Below, piece after piece: positions 43,368 to 56,900 of a DNA stretch of 64,000 nucleotides. Each line of letters opens with the position of its first letter. Positions within the stretch are counted from its first letter, which is position 1. Location: assembly GCA_048013815.1 (NCBI GenBank), contig CM106585.1, positions 15,686,001-15,750,000 of the forward strand. The letters are read 5' to 3'. Made by a program: the position numbers and the translations under genes. This DNA is from Setoptus koraiensis (lineage: Eukaryota > Arthropoda). A model generated the notes under the pieces. It did no database searches, was not told the origin of the DNA, and was given only the letters and a program-made list of their open reading frames with translations.

Positions 43368-46300
43368 AATTCCCATTGTCTTGTTGATTTTGGTGAACCA
43401 TCACGGTTTTTTAATATTTTTTTGTACTGTTTTTCGTCTAATTTTTTATTTCTACTATGACTTCTAATCTAAAAACAGGACTGTCTTTATCTCTCCATCA
43501 CTTATGTAATCAATTTAAACTCTATGGAGAAACATCAGTTCAAGGCCTCCGAACGCACAAGCTTGCACCACAGGTACTACATACACTAAAACCTTGGTTT
43601 ATGTATACTTTAGACTATTAAATTGCTTTGTAGGACGACTTGGAAGAGTAAGACATCGCACTGGACCGTAGATGATCAATTTTCCGTCTTACCTGATCTA
43701 TTTCCTTTCTTTATTTCTCTCTAGTTAAACTCTTTTTGTTCCGTCATTCTTGTGTTGCAGCTTTCAGTGATAGAAGACTGTAACAGCATAGGATAGGATC
43801 AATAAAGAGGATCTGCAGTACTGTGCTCTTTGTCTGTCTAATGTTTGTCAGTTTTTTTTTCTTTTTCTTTTGAAAATATGTAATGTTGTGTGTACGTTTG
43901 TCAAAGACGTGTATGTATGTGCGTTGGTGAGTAAATGCGAGTGTCATTTTGCTGATAGTATTTTTAATGTTTGGTCAAGTCTTTGTTAAGCTTGATGTTC
44001 CGTTGATGTTATACTCCTTATCTGTAAGATGGCTGCTGATATGAGGATTGTGATGATTGTTGAGATGGTGCTCCCGATGGGATATTGCTGTAAGACGCTG
44101 TTTTGTTAATTTTCGTGGTTTGCACAAAGTTGTGATTGTCCGACAGATAAGAAAAGAACAATCGTAACATCGGATTGTTGATGACGGATGTGGATTTTTT
44201 GTTTTTATCAAAGTGACCACGGTGGTTACATAAATTTTTTTCATTGTGTGCCGTTGCATGTTAAAAATAGAGCCATTGATAACACAATATCATGTGCAGG
44301 GGGATATTCATTGCCATTGTCACATAGTTAGTGTCGTGGACGTATGGAAAAGTGATACAGAGAGGAAGAGAGCAGTGATAAAGAAGCATTTGATTAATAA
44401 CTGCATCATTCATGTGGTCACACAAAGAAGAACTAACTTTTTTGTGATATCTAGATGGCTAGGCAATCGGCAGCGAACAATCTTGCTAATCATATTGATT
44501 CTAATCTTTATATTTGGGGCGTCTAAGCCCTTTAACAAAGACAGCAGAAGCGATAACACACAGAATATTGGTCAGCCACTCATTGAGACATTGTGATAAC
44601 AAGAGTGCTCTCACCTTATGTCTCACGGTGACCAATAACCACCCATTCGATGCTGCAAGTACATCCTGCTATTATATAGAAGTAATGGTCTTTCGTTTGC
44701 CCGCTCATAGTGTTAGAGTTGCTAAAGCTTCGATAATGGTAAATGAAATTCCCTTTCTCTTTTGTAGAACGCCCGCACTGGTAAGACTTCCAGAACCTTG
44801 GATACTATTACTATTGCTACAATTACACTAGCGGTATTTACACTACCATTACTGCAACAACCACACTACCTCAGTACGACTACTCTTTAACTGTATCTGT
44901 CTCCTATCCCGGACTCTCTCTCCCTCTCTTTCTTCAACATGTCGTCAACAAGCGACACTCATTCGATGGTGATGATTCGAACATTCATTCTTTTCACCTC
45001 TTTTCACGATTTACGTGTATATATATGGTCACTCGAGACGACCCTTACATTTGAATGTTGTAATCATAGTCATTATTATCATAATTATAATCTTGACAGT
45101 AATCCTCTCTCTTAGGTTTAGCGAAATCTTACTATCACTTACATCCCACAACTACTAGCAGTAACACCACTACTTCTACTATCCCACTATGATCGCCTCT
45201 GAGATTAGAAGCGAGAGAGAGACAGAAAGAAAGAACTAATACTCAGCATAAAGTAGTTGCTCCAATATTAGTTCTAGAAGTTGAAGCAGCAACAGTAGAG
45301 GTTGGAGTAGATGCAATTATGTAGTAATGTTAGCATTAAGCAGATTTTAGCAGGGCTAGTGGTCGCAGTGAATAAGGCTCCGCTAACTTAGCAAGCCTAG
45401 CTTGATGCTGATAAAAGTTACTGCAACTTGCTGTCCTGGGTACTCTCTTCAAGAGAGTCTCTTGAGGCATGCTCCCTCTCTCTCTCTCTCTCTCTCCCTT
45501 TCTTTCTTTCTTTCTTTCTTTCTTTCTCAGTTTCTGTTGTTTGTATGATTACTGAGTGATTGTGCGTGTACAACTATTAGATGTTGTTTGATCTTTCATT
45601 CTTTCTCTCGTTGTCTTCTTCAATCATTCATTTAATTTAGATTTTCGCTGTTTCTCTATCATATGAATTGATCATCAGTCCCGTTATATTAGCGATACCT
45701 CATACTGTTGCAATATAATGCTGCACTGTTAAAAGAATGGCAGACAGGCGAGCAGACTCGACGCTCGCATGACTAGTGGCTCGCAAGATAGCCAGTAAGC
45801 TAGCTGACATCTTGACCAGTTCATCCCTCATCATCTTAATACTCTGGTTGGTTTGATAACAAACTTGCTTGCTCAGCACTATTACTACTAGTAGTAGTGG
45901 TACTATTTGCCCGTTGTATTAAAGAGGTAGTTGCGATACTTTTGCAATGGCACGAACATAAATGAGCTCATGCTATAAAAATTGATGAGCTCATTCAGGT
46001 CATTCTATCTTTCTCCATTGGATAGTTTGTCCATTCCCCAGTCTAGCTGCGGCAACAGCGATGATACTGGGCAATATATTATTGAGCAATATAAAATCAA
46101 CCATTGCTCAGCCGTTATGGAGGTTAGATGCGGCAACAGCAGCGTAGCTGCAGTAACAGCAACAACAACAATTCTAAAAACAGCACCGTTCTATCAGCTA
46201 GTTTCACCCTTAAGGCTAGTCCAAGTTGAATAATTATTATTATTGACCAGTGCTTTGGATAGTGTTGGAGTAACTGGTAAACTCAGCTAGCAATCTAAAT

Positions 46301-48218
46301 AGCTGGCAAGATAAATAGATAGAAGGGAGGGAGAGAGAGAGAAAGAGAGAGAGATTTCTATGAATGTTCCGTAACATCGAGTAGATAGACACACAAACAC
46401 TCACTACAAGAATTCACCTGTAGATTACCACTCTCAATCTATCTTTTTTTCTTCTCGCATGTTATAATGCATCGATATTGCAAGTGTACATTCTAACATC
46501 CCAGATATGATGAATAACTACATACAACTTTGCACTCTCACTCGCTCACTGACCATCTGCTGCTGTTGCTATCCACAATATAAATTCATATAACGTTTCT
46601 CTATTATGATTTTGAATGGTTGGTTATCTTCTTATTATCCGCAGTGACGCAACGCCGCCGTGGCTTTGGTTCTCTTCATATGATGACGATAATTATAATG
46701 TTAGCTAGTGAATTTCCAATGATTCGAATGCAATCTTTTCCGATCGTGCCAATCATTGCCAATCAGGGATGCATGCAGCAATATGCAGTTGTAGTGTATG
46801 ATAAAAGTGGTGCCTTTTGGACTGCCTGGTGAAAGAAGGTATTCTCTATCTCTCTCCCTCCCTCTCTCTCCCCTCTCCCTCTCTTTCTCTCTCCCTCTCT
46901 CTCTCTCTCATTAGTTTAGCCCGTATGGCTTCCTATCAAGCATTTTCAATGATCGATCATTTCAGTTGACTTATTGCGTGGGTTATTAGATCAATCACCC
47001 AAAGATGAGAAGGCAAAATTGAAGAAAGTTTACAACTTATTGCGACCTTTTCAATGCAATCTGGGTTAATAGGGTGAAAGCAACTGTGCTGAGATGATGG
47101 TTGATATCTTTGTTTTCTTATTTAACGACTATGAGAGACATCTAATATTTTAGTTACTTTTTTTCTCTCGTCTATTTTAATCTTCAACTTCTTTCATCGC
47201 TCCAGGGCAATAAATATTAGCGAGAGAGATAGGCAGAGAGGGGAGAAAGAGATGCAGACAGACCAACCACTGAGACGGCTCTGGTATACGTTAGTTGTTG
47301 GTTCACTTTCTAACACTCACAGAATGTATAGAATGTACAAAGCTTATTATGTTAAGCTTTGGGTGATGCTTGTCTCATGATACGGTTTTAAGGAGACTAC
47401 GACAATTGACAGATTGGTCCGGTATGGCTAATTTGTAGAAAAAGTAATTAGACACTTACTGGCTTGCATGCTAAGCTGGCCAGTGGCAGGTGTTTGTAAA
47501 TAAAACTTGAACCTAGTAACACCAGCAGTAGCTTGGTGTATGTCGAGCCAGTATTAATGCAGAAAGTGAATGTCTCACAAAGTGAATAGCAACAGTGATG
47601 GCCAGTGCGTAGGGGGAACAACAGATTTGTGCAAATGTGTAACCTCAATCTCATGATTGGCCTATTGATAAAAAAAAAAGGCAGCAATGTTGCTTATGAT
47701 GATGATTGATGATGAATTTATATTGATGGTGATTATTTCATGCACATTTTTCGTCCAAATAGACAATTTGAGTGAGGATATCTACACAAGCATGATGAAA
47801 CTCTTTCACTCTTCTTTTCTCTGTTCAACCTATTCGCCCTGTCTCTGCATCATAACGCTCTATTGTATGGTGGTATCTTGTGAGTTCTCTTATGAAAATA
47901 AAAAAAGCAACAGCCAACTTCGCGAATTAACTATGACTCATTTATACAGCGGATAATAACGGCAACTTTGATCATCATCACATGGATTGTCTCGCATCAC
48001 GCCAACACTGCAAAGCTCTCTCTCATGATATCAATAATAATGTGTACCTATCATGAACACACTGTGAAGAAGAAAAACCTATGGTAGTTACAACTTTCTC
48101 TCGTCATTCGCAGGAAGCTTGAGCTACGATCTAGGTGTGCGCCAGAAAGAGATTAATAATAGTTAACACACAAATGCACACAATACAGCTAATCAATGAT
48201 ACTGATCGCATTACTTAC
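43368..48218. other. Long non-coding stretch with microsatellites
   Basis: No supported exon. It contains TC/TTTC repeats (45475-45529), CT-rich tracts (46846-46910) and GA tracts (46328-46353). The frames at 44246-44596 and 46620-46832 lack domains, good starts or splice context. Further exons of the minus-strand secreted-protein gene (donor at 48218) should lie in this interval, but I could not identify them. Confidence 0.45.
45475..45529. repeat. TC and TTTC microsatellite
   Basis: CTCTCT followed by TTTC tetranucleotide repeats. Confidence 0.93.
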
Positions 48219-49598
48219 AGTATGAGTTGGCTGCTGGCACTGGATTTGAGGCAGCAATTGTCATCATGTCTGGCCTGTATTGAGATGGTCCACTTTGTGC
48301 TGAGAATGATGGTGATCCGTTTGGCGAGTTCAAATGAACGCCACTAGGTCCATTTGATTGGTCGTGTTGACCATAAACTGGCGAGTATGAGCTTATCGGC
48401 TGTGAACCGCTCGCTTGTGGCATCAATTGAGCCGAACTGGCCGACTGGCTCGATGGTCCCGACATGGCTGAGAAACTTGAAGGGCCGCCGTTGGCGGCCT
48501 CAAATGCTGCATTGTATGATGGTGCTGACGCGTATGACGATGGTGGCGATTGTTGCATAAATGAGGCCGCCGACATTGGTCCAAAATTTGTTGGTGAGCT
48601 CATTGATGAGAACGATGAAGCAAATGGTGATTGAGCATTTGATGGTGATGACTGGAATGATGGTATTGATGGGGACAATGAAAATGGCGATTGTCCAAAA
48701 CTAAACGGAGACGAGGCACTTGGGTAAAGGCTCTGTGGCCCATAGTTGGATGGAGCAAATTGGGAACCATCGAATGATGATTGTGGCGGCTGAGATTGCT
48801 GTTGTTGCTGTTGAGGTGGCTTGAATAGGCTGTTTACGTCATTAGTGTGATATCATCGGATTTAATTGCAGCCGGTTGCAATTCCAACGAAGGGCCATGA
48901 TTTATAATTGAATTATATTTATGAATTATAATGGAACGAGATAAAATAATAATAATAATAATAATAATAATATTGTTTCAATTAGTGGAACTGCAATGTA
49001 AATGTTTGATGAGAACGCCGTTTGGTCAATCGATTGTCTGAGCGTGGGCACTATTGGGCAAAAGTAGAAGTAAAAGTTCGTCGTTTACCCAAATAGTGGT
49101 GGGCAAATTGCGCGCACATTTTTCGCAAATTCGCTCTTGATTTTTTCCCTCTTAGCAAGTCCATTGCACAGTATATTGTTTGGCAAAATCTGGGCTCAAT
49201 CAAGGGGAACGAGACGCTTGCGTCTGCGGAAACTTGCACAATCTCAATGAGACCGTCTTAAGGCTCACAATGTAACCAAAACTGCAGTCAAGCGCCATTT
49301 TCAAAAGTTAAACTTTTTTGTCCAGTCTTGACAAAAGTTTTTTTTACTGTGACACCAGACTAATTATTATTACTTACGTTGGATAGATACTGCTCATGGC
49401 GGCCATCAAATTCCTTCCATAGTCCCTCACTAATCCACTATAGGCTGAGGTTGCTGATTGACCATTTTGAGAGTTGCTATTACTACCACCAATGCCTGTG
49501 AGACTGGACAAGGCCGAGGATAGAGATGGGAATCTGATTTGGGCTGAGCAACTGGAGACAATAAAACATGTCGCACAAAGTAATATGGAAGTCTTCAT
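48219..49598 (-). CDS. Secreted Ser/Pro/Gln/Phe-rich protein, 3' end missing
   Basis: Two minus-strand exons: 49598-49378 and 48829-48219. They are joined in phase (AC|C codon) across a 548-bp GT-AG intron. Exon 1 encodes a signal peptide (MKTSILLCATCFIVSSCSAQ), then FPSLSSALSSLTGIGGS and DYGRNLMAAMSSIYP. Exon 2 encodes about 200 residues of S/P/Q/F-rich sequence starting LFKPPQQQQQQSQPPQSSF with loose repeats of SP-F-S (SPFSFGQSPFSLSPS). Exon 2 ends at a strong donor (TACT|GTAAGT). Reading through it gives only Cys-Lys-stop, so either the gene ends there or a further exon lies downstream. Secreted structural, silk-like or mucin-like roles are conceivable, but I recognise no family. Confidence 0.55.
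48945..48972. repeat. AAT trinucleotide microsatellite (intronic)
   Basis: Nine or so ATA units inside the intron of the secreted S/P/Q-rich gene. Confidence 0.93.
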
Positions 49599-49667
49599 GA
49601 TTGGTTTTTTGATTGGTGTTGGTTTTTGTTTGTTTGATGTTGGTGGTGGTGATAGTGGTGGTTATGG

Positions 49668-49688
49668 TTGTATATATATAATATATAT

Positions 49689-49724
<36 letters not shown>

Positions 49725-49983
49725 TATATATATATAACGACGCGTGTTTCTCTGTTATGCTGACGCAATTTTTTATTTGAATTATTTATTGTATATATAG
49801 TAATTATATATATATATATATGGATATATATATATATATATATATAAAAGAAAACAGCTATATGTATGTCTATATAAATATCAACTACAGCATGTATGTC
49901 TATTTATATGTGTATGTAAAAGGATATATATCAAAGATATATATACATATATATATATCTGTATATATATATATATATTGTTG
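49668..49983. repeat. TA dinucleotide-rich block
   Basis: Several long (TA)n runs separated by short unique sequence, directly upstream of the secreted S/P/Q-rich gene. Confidence 0.9.
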
Positions 49984-51501
49984 TTGTTTATTATGATCAT
50001 CAACTAGTAAACATTTACTTATTCACTATATACTTATAGTAAAATTCTTTTCTCTTTGGAATATATGTTGTATCAACAACACAAATGCTAGACTGCTAAT
50101 TTTTTTTTAATTCTTGATGAATTGATTCTATCGTTGTATCATGTTTATTCAACAGCTACCAAATGGTGTGATGTCTGATTGTCTTACAAACTGCGAATGA
50201 TGACAGACAGAAAGACTATATTGGATTAAGAGAAGGTTGAGTTTAGTTGTGTCGACTGAAAGATGTGGTTAGCGAAATAAGATTACTAACACCACTTACT
50301 TACTACTATGCTGCCTCTACTACCTAGAGCCTTCTTGGGGTTCTTTCTGGATTTTCCATCGGTGAAATGAACGATAACTACTGCTACTACCACTACTACT
50401 ATTACTGCTACCGCTAGTAAAACTGCGATCTGTTCGCTTATAATTTACTATGCAACTATCCCTCTCAATCCTTAGTACTATCCCCTCTATCTATCTTATA
50501 CTCCTTTCCCCCCCCCCTCTCTCTCTCTCTCTCTCAATCTCCTTCTCCAACTCTTGATGTTGATGACAAGCGGACACTAAGTCTGCCCTACGCTAGCTAT
50601 CACCTATTTATGTGTCAGATATTGAACAGTCTGGGCAAAAATATATATCTCCCGACTTTCAGTTGGTATCTTGAGACTCAAAAATGTATACACTCTCTGT
50701 ACTTTCATGTTTATGTCCGTCAGGGCTAGAGTATGTGCTGGTCGAAGAGAAAAAAGAGAACAGGCTGAAGCAGTAACGGGGCAACATGCAGCAGCAAGAA
50801 TATCCAGGCAGCCAAAGTATAGTATCTGCTGCGAAGTCTCGAAATTAAGTCGGTTCGGCGCACACATGGAGATCTAGAGATAGTTGGATATTTTCTTTTC
50901 ATAGATGCAACAGATTGTAGTTGCTGTGGTTGTTTGAGCTACATGACAGCGCCAGCAACAACGCAACACAAATACAAGAGAGCCTTAGATTAGCATGTCA
51001 TTGTTGTAATGCGCATGCGCACCCTAACGGTCAGTTGGCTAACGGTAACTAGCTTGACGGCAGCGCCTTTCTCTCTCTCTCTCTATCTTTGAAAATCTCT
51101 TTCTTCACTGGTCGCTCGCTTGATTTACTTGTAACAGCTGTCTCTCGTTAGCTGGCTGGATTTATCCACCTAAGTGGCTCGCTTTCGCTCTCTCGCCCTC
51201 TCAATCCACTATTCCTCTTCGAGTTACCCTATCGGCATGATGTCGCTTACTAGTGCCATGAGATGACCAACACGAAGAAGATAACCTTCTTATAGCCATA
51301 AGAAGAGAGCGGCTCGAGTGAGAACCAGACATAATGTGTGATTCCATAGTAAAACATCAACGAGTGATATTCCCCTGCTTGAGCTCGTCGTCGTAAACAA
51401 ACTTCTCTCTTTCTCTCTGCTGGCTATTCTTGCCTCTTACTAGCTCTTTCTCCACCGCTTATTTCGGCTCTATTTATGCTCCCGCTTCTTCCATTTTCAC
51501 A

Positions 51502-51502
<1 letters not shown>

Positions 51503-51568
<66 letters not shown>
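51503..51568. repeat. CT dinucleotide microsatellite
   Basis: More than 30 uninterrupted CT units. Confidence 0.96.
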
Positions 51569-51571
<3 letters not shown>

Positions 51572-53640
51572 CCTTTTTCTTCTTTTCGTTACCTCTTTTC
51601 CTTTCCAGCAAGTAAGTCCCATTGTGTTCATCCTTAATTACCTTATAACTCTTGTAACATTATTGAACATGATAATTATGGTTGCTAGGCACACCACCAA
51701 TACCATCACCACAAACCCCCTCTATATCTTAACTAGCCAGATGGCTAGCTAAAACATGAGTCATACACACATAGATAGAAAGAGAAAATGGCCCAACAAT
51801 ATCTGAATTGAGCTTTTCTCTTTTCATCACACAAGATCTCACATGTATAAAGCTGATTTCGACGGTAAATATTTGAACCTGGCGAGGGGCATCTATAGAA
51901 AAATACGAGCTGCTTCCATACAAGCGAAAACATATTCACTATAGTACTATCCAGTTAGACTTATTCAATTCGTTGCGTCTTCAATGAACACATACTAGAT
52001 CGTCATTACTGTTTTGCCTGGGCCTATACCCTAATGGTATGATAATCTCGTTCTACATTGACCTCCTATTATTTGCGCTAATCATTTTCTATCTGGATAC
52101 AGCAGAATACATACATTTGATGCTGGTTATATATGGCAGCTAGCCTTAAACTTACATGTTATTATTAAGGCTACGCCACCATAGGAATCGATACCAACCA
52201 GTGCATAAGTTAATACTAGATCTTGTTTGCTGTGTCCAGCCATCTTGCCACTACCTATCCTTGCACAACAATTTCGCTTAGACTAATGTTTACTGTGTTT
52301 GAGTGTGTGTGTAGAAATAGAAGCTTGGTTGTGTGCATTACTATCGAAGAATACTCTATTAGCAGTGTGTTTAAATTATTATATTCGCTAACAACACTAT
52401 AAAAAGGAGAAAAATAAGCAAACAAAATCAACTTTCGTCAGACATTTTAAGTGTATATTTGAGCATATTTGAATTTGAGTGCATAGAGTACATGCTTCTT
52501 CCACTCCACCTACGAGCTCAACTAATCTATCTATCCATTCTATCTCAATGGAGGAAATTGATAAATTCCATGTATCCACAAGAGATAAAAATATAAATTG
52601 TTGTAATTGTAAGACACGGTGATGGCAAAACTACTTGCGATATCAAATAATTCTTGTGAACGGATTACTTCATACGATCGGAAGAAGGTGTGAATTATGA
52701 AGAAAGCAGTAAACGAAGCATTGCTGGAAGAAGTTATTTTATCGCTGCTTGAACCGCTAAAATGTAAGGGTATACAACTAGCGCTCATTTCCTCCATAGT
52801 AATCCCTCTCTCGCTCAGTCAGTGCTTATGTTGAACAATTCTCATGAATGCTTGTTACATGATTAGAATTTATTCCCTTCAAGTAATCAAGTAATTGTAT
52901 TTGGTCAGAGACAGGGAAAGAGAATGAGAGAAATCTTAGGAATAAAAGGAATGTTTTGACTGTTTCCATTTACTATTGCCCTACTTGCTTGCTTGCACTT
53001 AAATATGATATGATCAGTGATTAAGATCGATGACGGTTTCTCTCTTTTATTAACCAGCATATAAATAGTGTAAGTATGCAACTTTTGTTTAATATGTATA
53101 GTGTTGCATCTTTGGCTAACAGTCAACCGAGAGGATTAGATAAACAAATGCATGTAGTTTGTCAGAAGACATAACATAACATTGACCGTAATTTGTCAAC
53201 ATGATTAGTTCTCCGACGGGCCACAAGAGCTCATCACTTTCATCCAATGCAACAAGTGGATTTGACGAGAAAAACTCGATTTAAAGCACCGTGTTCTCAT
53301 CCCTGGAATGAGATTTCTTGAATGCGCCTAAGCACACAAGGGTTCATGTGTGCTCCATTTTAGTGAACAGTTTTGTTGAGATTGGTTTAACGGTTAGCGA
53401 AATGGGACAAATTGTTTAATTGAAGTTGAGCTTGCATTTATGATTCGATTCGTTGGATCAATGCATTGAGATGCCGGCTGCAACTGTCGTTTGCACGCAA
53501 TCCGATAAAACTGTCCAATGAAAGGCACCGTTTTATGGGGGCTGATTATTTTATTAGTTTTATTGCCAAAGCTGTTATTGCTTTATACAAACGAGGAACT
53601 TAAAGATAGGGTATCAACATGTTCTTTTAGTGATGGATCG

Positions 53641-53940
53641 GTGCAGGCGCGGCCTCGGATAGTGTTGCATTCAAGCAGATTTGGGGTACAACGCTATGCG
53701 GTGGCAGAGCAGGGTGGCGGTCAGGGTGAGGGTGTGCGTGTCTCGGGTGGGCTGGGGTACGGGAGGAGTGCGGCTTCTGGCTTTGATGGGGGCTTGTTGG
53801 TCGCTCCGCTGTTTTGTTATGTGCTAATTGTCGGGGGTTGGGTGCGGGAGGCTACTGGGGGGTGATGTTGCTGGAGGAATGGGGGTGGGGAGGGGGGGGG
53901 TGGGGGGGGTGGGGTGGGGGGGGTGTGGGGGGTGGGGGGT

Positions 53941-53978
<38 letters not shown>

Positions 53979-56900
53979 GGGGGGGGGGTGTGGGGTTAGG
54001 GGGGGGGGGAGGGGGGGGAGGGGGGGGGGGTGGTGGGGGGGGGGAGGGGGGGGGGGGGGGGGGGGGGTAGGGGGGGAGTGGGGGGGCGGGGGCGGGGGGT
54101 GGGGGGGTGGGGGGGGGGGGGGGGGGGGGGTTGGGGGGGGGAGGGGGTGGCGGGGTCGGGGCGGTGGGAGGGGGCGGGGGGGGTGAGGGGGCGGGGGTGG
54201 GGGGTGGGAGGGCGTGCGGGGGGGAGGGGGGGGGGGGGGGGTGGGGGGGGGTGGGGTGGGGGGGGGGGGGGGGGTGGGTGGGGGGGTGGGGGGGGGGGGG
54301 GGGGGGTGGGGGAGGGGGTGGGAGTGGCGGGGGGTGGGTGGGGTGGTGGGGTGGGGTGGGGGGGGGGTGCGGGGGGTGGCGGGGGGTGTGGTGGGGGGGG
54401 AGGGGTGGTGGGTGGGGTGGGTGTGGGGTGGGGTGGTGGGGTGGGGGGGGGGTGGGGTGGTGGGGGTGTGGGGGGGTGGGGTGGGTGGGGGGGGGTGTGG
54501 GGGGGGGGTGTGGGGGGGGGTGGGGTGGTGTGGGGGGTGGGGTGGGGTGGGGTGGGGTGGGGTGTGGGGTGGGGGTGGGGTGGGGGGGGGGTGGGGTGTG
54601 GGGTGGGGTGTGGGGGGGTGTGGGGGGGGGTGGGGGGGGGGTTGTGGGGGGGGGGGGGGGTGGGGGGGGGGGGGTGGGGTGGGGTGGGTGGTGTGGGTGT
54701 GGGTGTGGGTGGGGGGTGTGGTGGGGTGGGGGGGGGGTGGGTGGGGGGGGGGAGTGTGGGGGGTGTGGGGTGGGGTGTGTGTGGGGGGGTGGGGGGGGGT
54801 GGGGTGGGGTGGGGGGGGTGGGGTGGGGTGGGGTGTGGGGGGGGGGTGGGGGGGGGGTGGTGGGGTGGGGGGGGGGTGGTGGGGGGGGGTGTGTGGGTGG
54901 TGGGGGGGTGGGGGGGGGTGGGGTGGGGGGGGGTGTGGGGTGTGTGTGTGGGGGGGGGGTGGGGTGGGGTGGGGGGGGGGTGGGGGGGTGTGGGGTGGGG
55001 TGTGTGGGGTGGGGTGTGGGGGTGTGTGGGGTGGGGGGGGGGTGGGGGGGGGGTGGGTGGGGGTGTGTGGGGTGGTGTGTGGGGGGGGGGTGTGTGTGTG
55101 GGTGGGGGGGGAGTGGGGTGTGGGGTGGGGGGGGGTGTGGGGGGGGTGGGGGGGGGGTGGGGTGGGGGGGGGGTGGGGTGGGGTGTGTGTGGGGGGTGGG
55201 GGGTGTGGGGTGTGTGTGTGGGGGGGGGGTGTGGGGGGGGGGTGGTGGGGTGGTGGTGTGGGGTGGGGGGGGGGTGGGGGGGGTGGGGGGGTGTGTGTGG
55301 GGGGGGTGTGGGGGGGGGGTGTGGGGTGTGGGGGGGGGGTGTGGGTGGGGGGGGTGGGGTGAGGGGTGGGGGGGGTGGGGGGGGTGTGGGGTGTGTGGTG
55401 GGGTGTGTGTGTGGGGGGGGGGTGGGTGGGGGGGGTGTGGGGGGGGGGGGGGGGGGGGGGGGGGGGGTGGGGTGTGTGTGGGGGGGTGTGTGTGGGGGGT
55501 GGGGTGTGTGGGGGGGGGTGGGGGGGTGGGGTGTGTGGGGGGGGGGTGTGGGTGTGTGTGTGTGGGGTGTGGGGGGGGGTGTGGGGTGTGGGGTGGGGGG
55601 GGTGGGGGGGTGTGGGGTGGGGTGGTGTGGGGTGGGGTGTGGGGGGGGTGGGGTGGGGTGGGGGGGTGGGGTGGGGGGTGTGGGGTGGGGTGGGGGGGGT
55701 GTGTGTGTGTGGGGTGGGGTGTGTGTGGTGGTGGGGGGGGGGGGTGGGGTGGGTGGGGTGGGGGGGGGGTGGGGTGGGGGGTGGGGGGTGGGGGGGGGGT
55801 GGGGGTGGTGTGTGGGGGGGGGTGTGTGGGTGGGGGGGGTGGGGTGGGGGGGGGGTGGGGGGGGGGGTGGGTTGGGTGGGGGCGGCGGGGGGGGTGTGTG
55901 TGGGGGGGGGGAGGAGGGGGGGGTGGGGGGGGGGTGGGTGGGGGGGGGTGGGTGGGGGGGGGGTGGTGGGTGGTGGTGGGGGGGGGGGGGGGGGGGGTGT
56001 GGGGTGGGGTGGGGGGGTGTGTGGTGTGGTGGGGGGGGGGTGGGGGGTGGGGGGGGGGTGGGGGGGGTGGTGGGGTGGGGTGGGGTGTGGGGGGGGGGTG
56101 GGGTGTGTGTGGGGGGGGGTGTGGGGTGTGGGGGGGGGGTGGGGTGTGTGTGGGGGGGGGGGTGGGGGGGTTGGTGTGTGTGGGGGGGGGGTGGGGTGGG
56201 GGGGGGGTGGGGTGGTGGGGGGGTGGTGGGGTGGGGGGGTGGGGTGGGGTGGTGGGGTGGGGGTGGGGGGTGGGTGGGGTGGGGGGGGGGTGGGGGGGGT
56301 GGGGGGGGGGGGGGGGGGGGTGGTGGGGGGGGGGTGTGGTGTGGGGTGGGGGGGGGTGTGTGGGGTGGGGTGGGGGGGTGTGTGTGTGGGGTGGGTGGGG
56401 TGGGGGGGTGTGGGGTGTGTGGGGGGGGGTGGTGGGGGTGGGGGGGGTGGGGTGGGGGGGGGGTGGGGTGGGGTGGGTTTTTTGGGGGGTGTGTGGGTGG
56501 GGGGGGGGAGGGGGGGGTGGGGGGGGGGTGTGGTGTGTGTGTGGTGGGGTGGGGGGGGGGTGGGGTGTGGGGGGGGTGGGGGGGTGGGGGGGGGGGGGGT
56601 GGGGGGGGGGTGGGGGGGGGGTGTGGTGGGGTGGGTGTGTGTGGGGGGGGTGGGGTGTGGGGTGGGGTGGTGGGGTGGGGTGTGGGGGGGGGTGGGGGGT
56701 GGGGGGGGTGGGGTGGGGTGGGGGGGTGGGGTGGGGGGGGGTGTGGGGTGTGGTGGGGTGGGGTGTGTGGGGTGGGGGGGGTGTGTGTGTGGGGTGGGGT
56801 GGGGGGTGTGGGGTGGGGGGGGGGTGGGGTGTGGGGGGGGTGGGTGTGTGTGTGGGGTGGGGTGTGGGGGGTGGGGGGGGGGTGGGGGGAGGGGGGGGGG

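Larger units (their letters stand above)
49599..53640. other. Non-coding AT-rich region
   Basis: No supported gene. It contains TA microsatellites (49668-49983 with interruptions), a C-run plus CT repeat (50508-50536) and a long CT repeat (51503-51568). Small frames such as 52697 (MKKAVNEALLEEVILSLLEP, followed by GTAAGG) are too weak to call. Confidence 0.5.

Noticed and set aside
44246..44596. 116-codon frame with a hydrophobic segment
   Set aside because: The TM-like stretch arises from AT-rich DNA. There is no start context, splice site or recognisable family.
52697..52837. Small frame MKKAVNEALLEEVILSLLEP followed by GTAAGG
   Set aside because: It could be a first exon, but no partner exon or homology was found and the stretch is very short.
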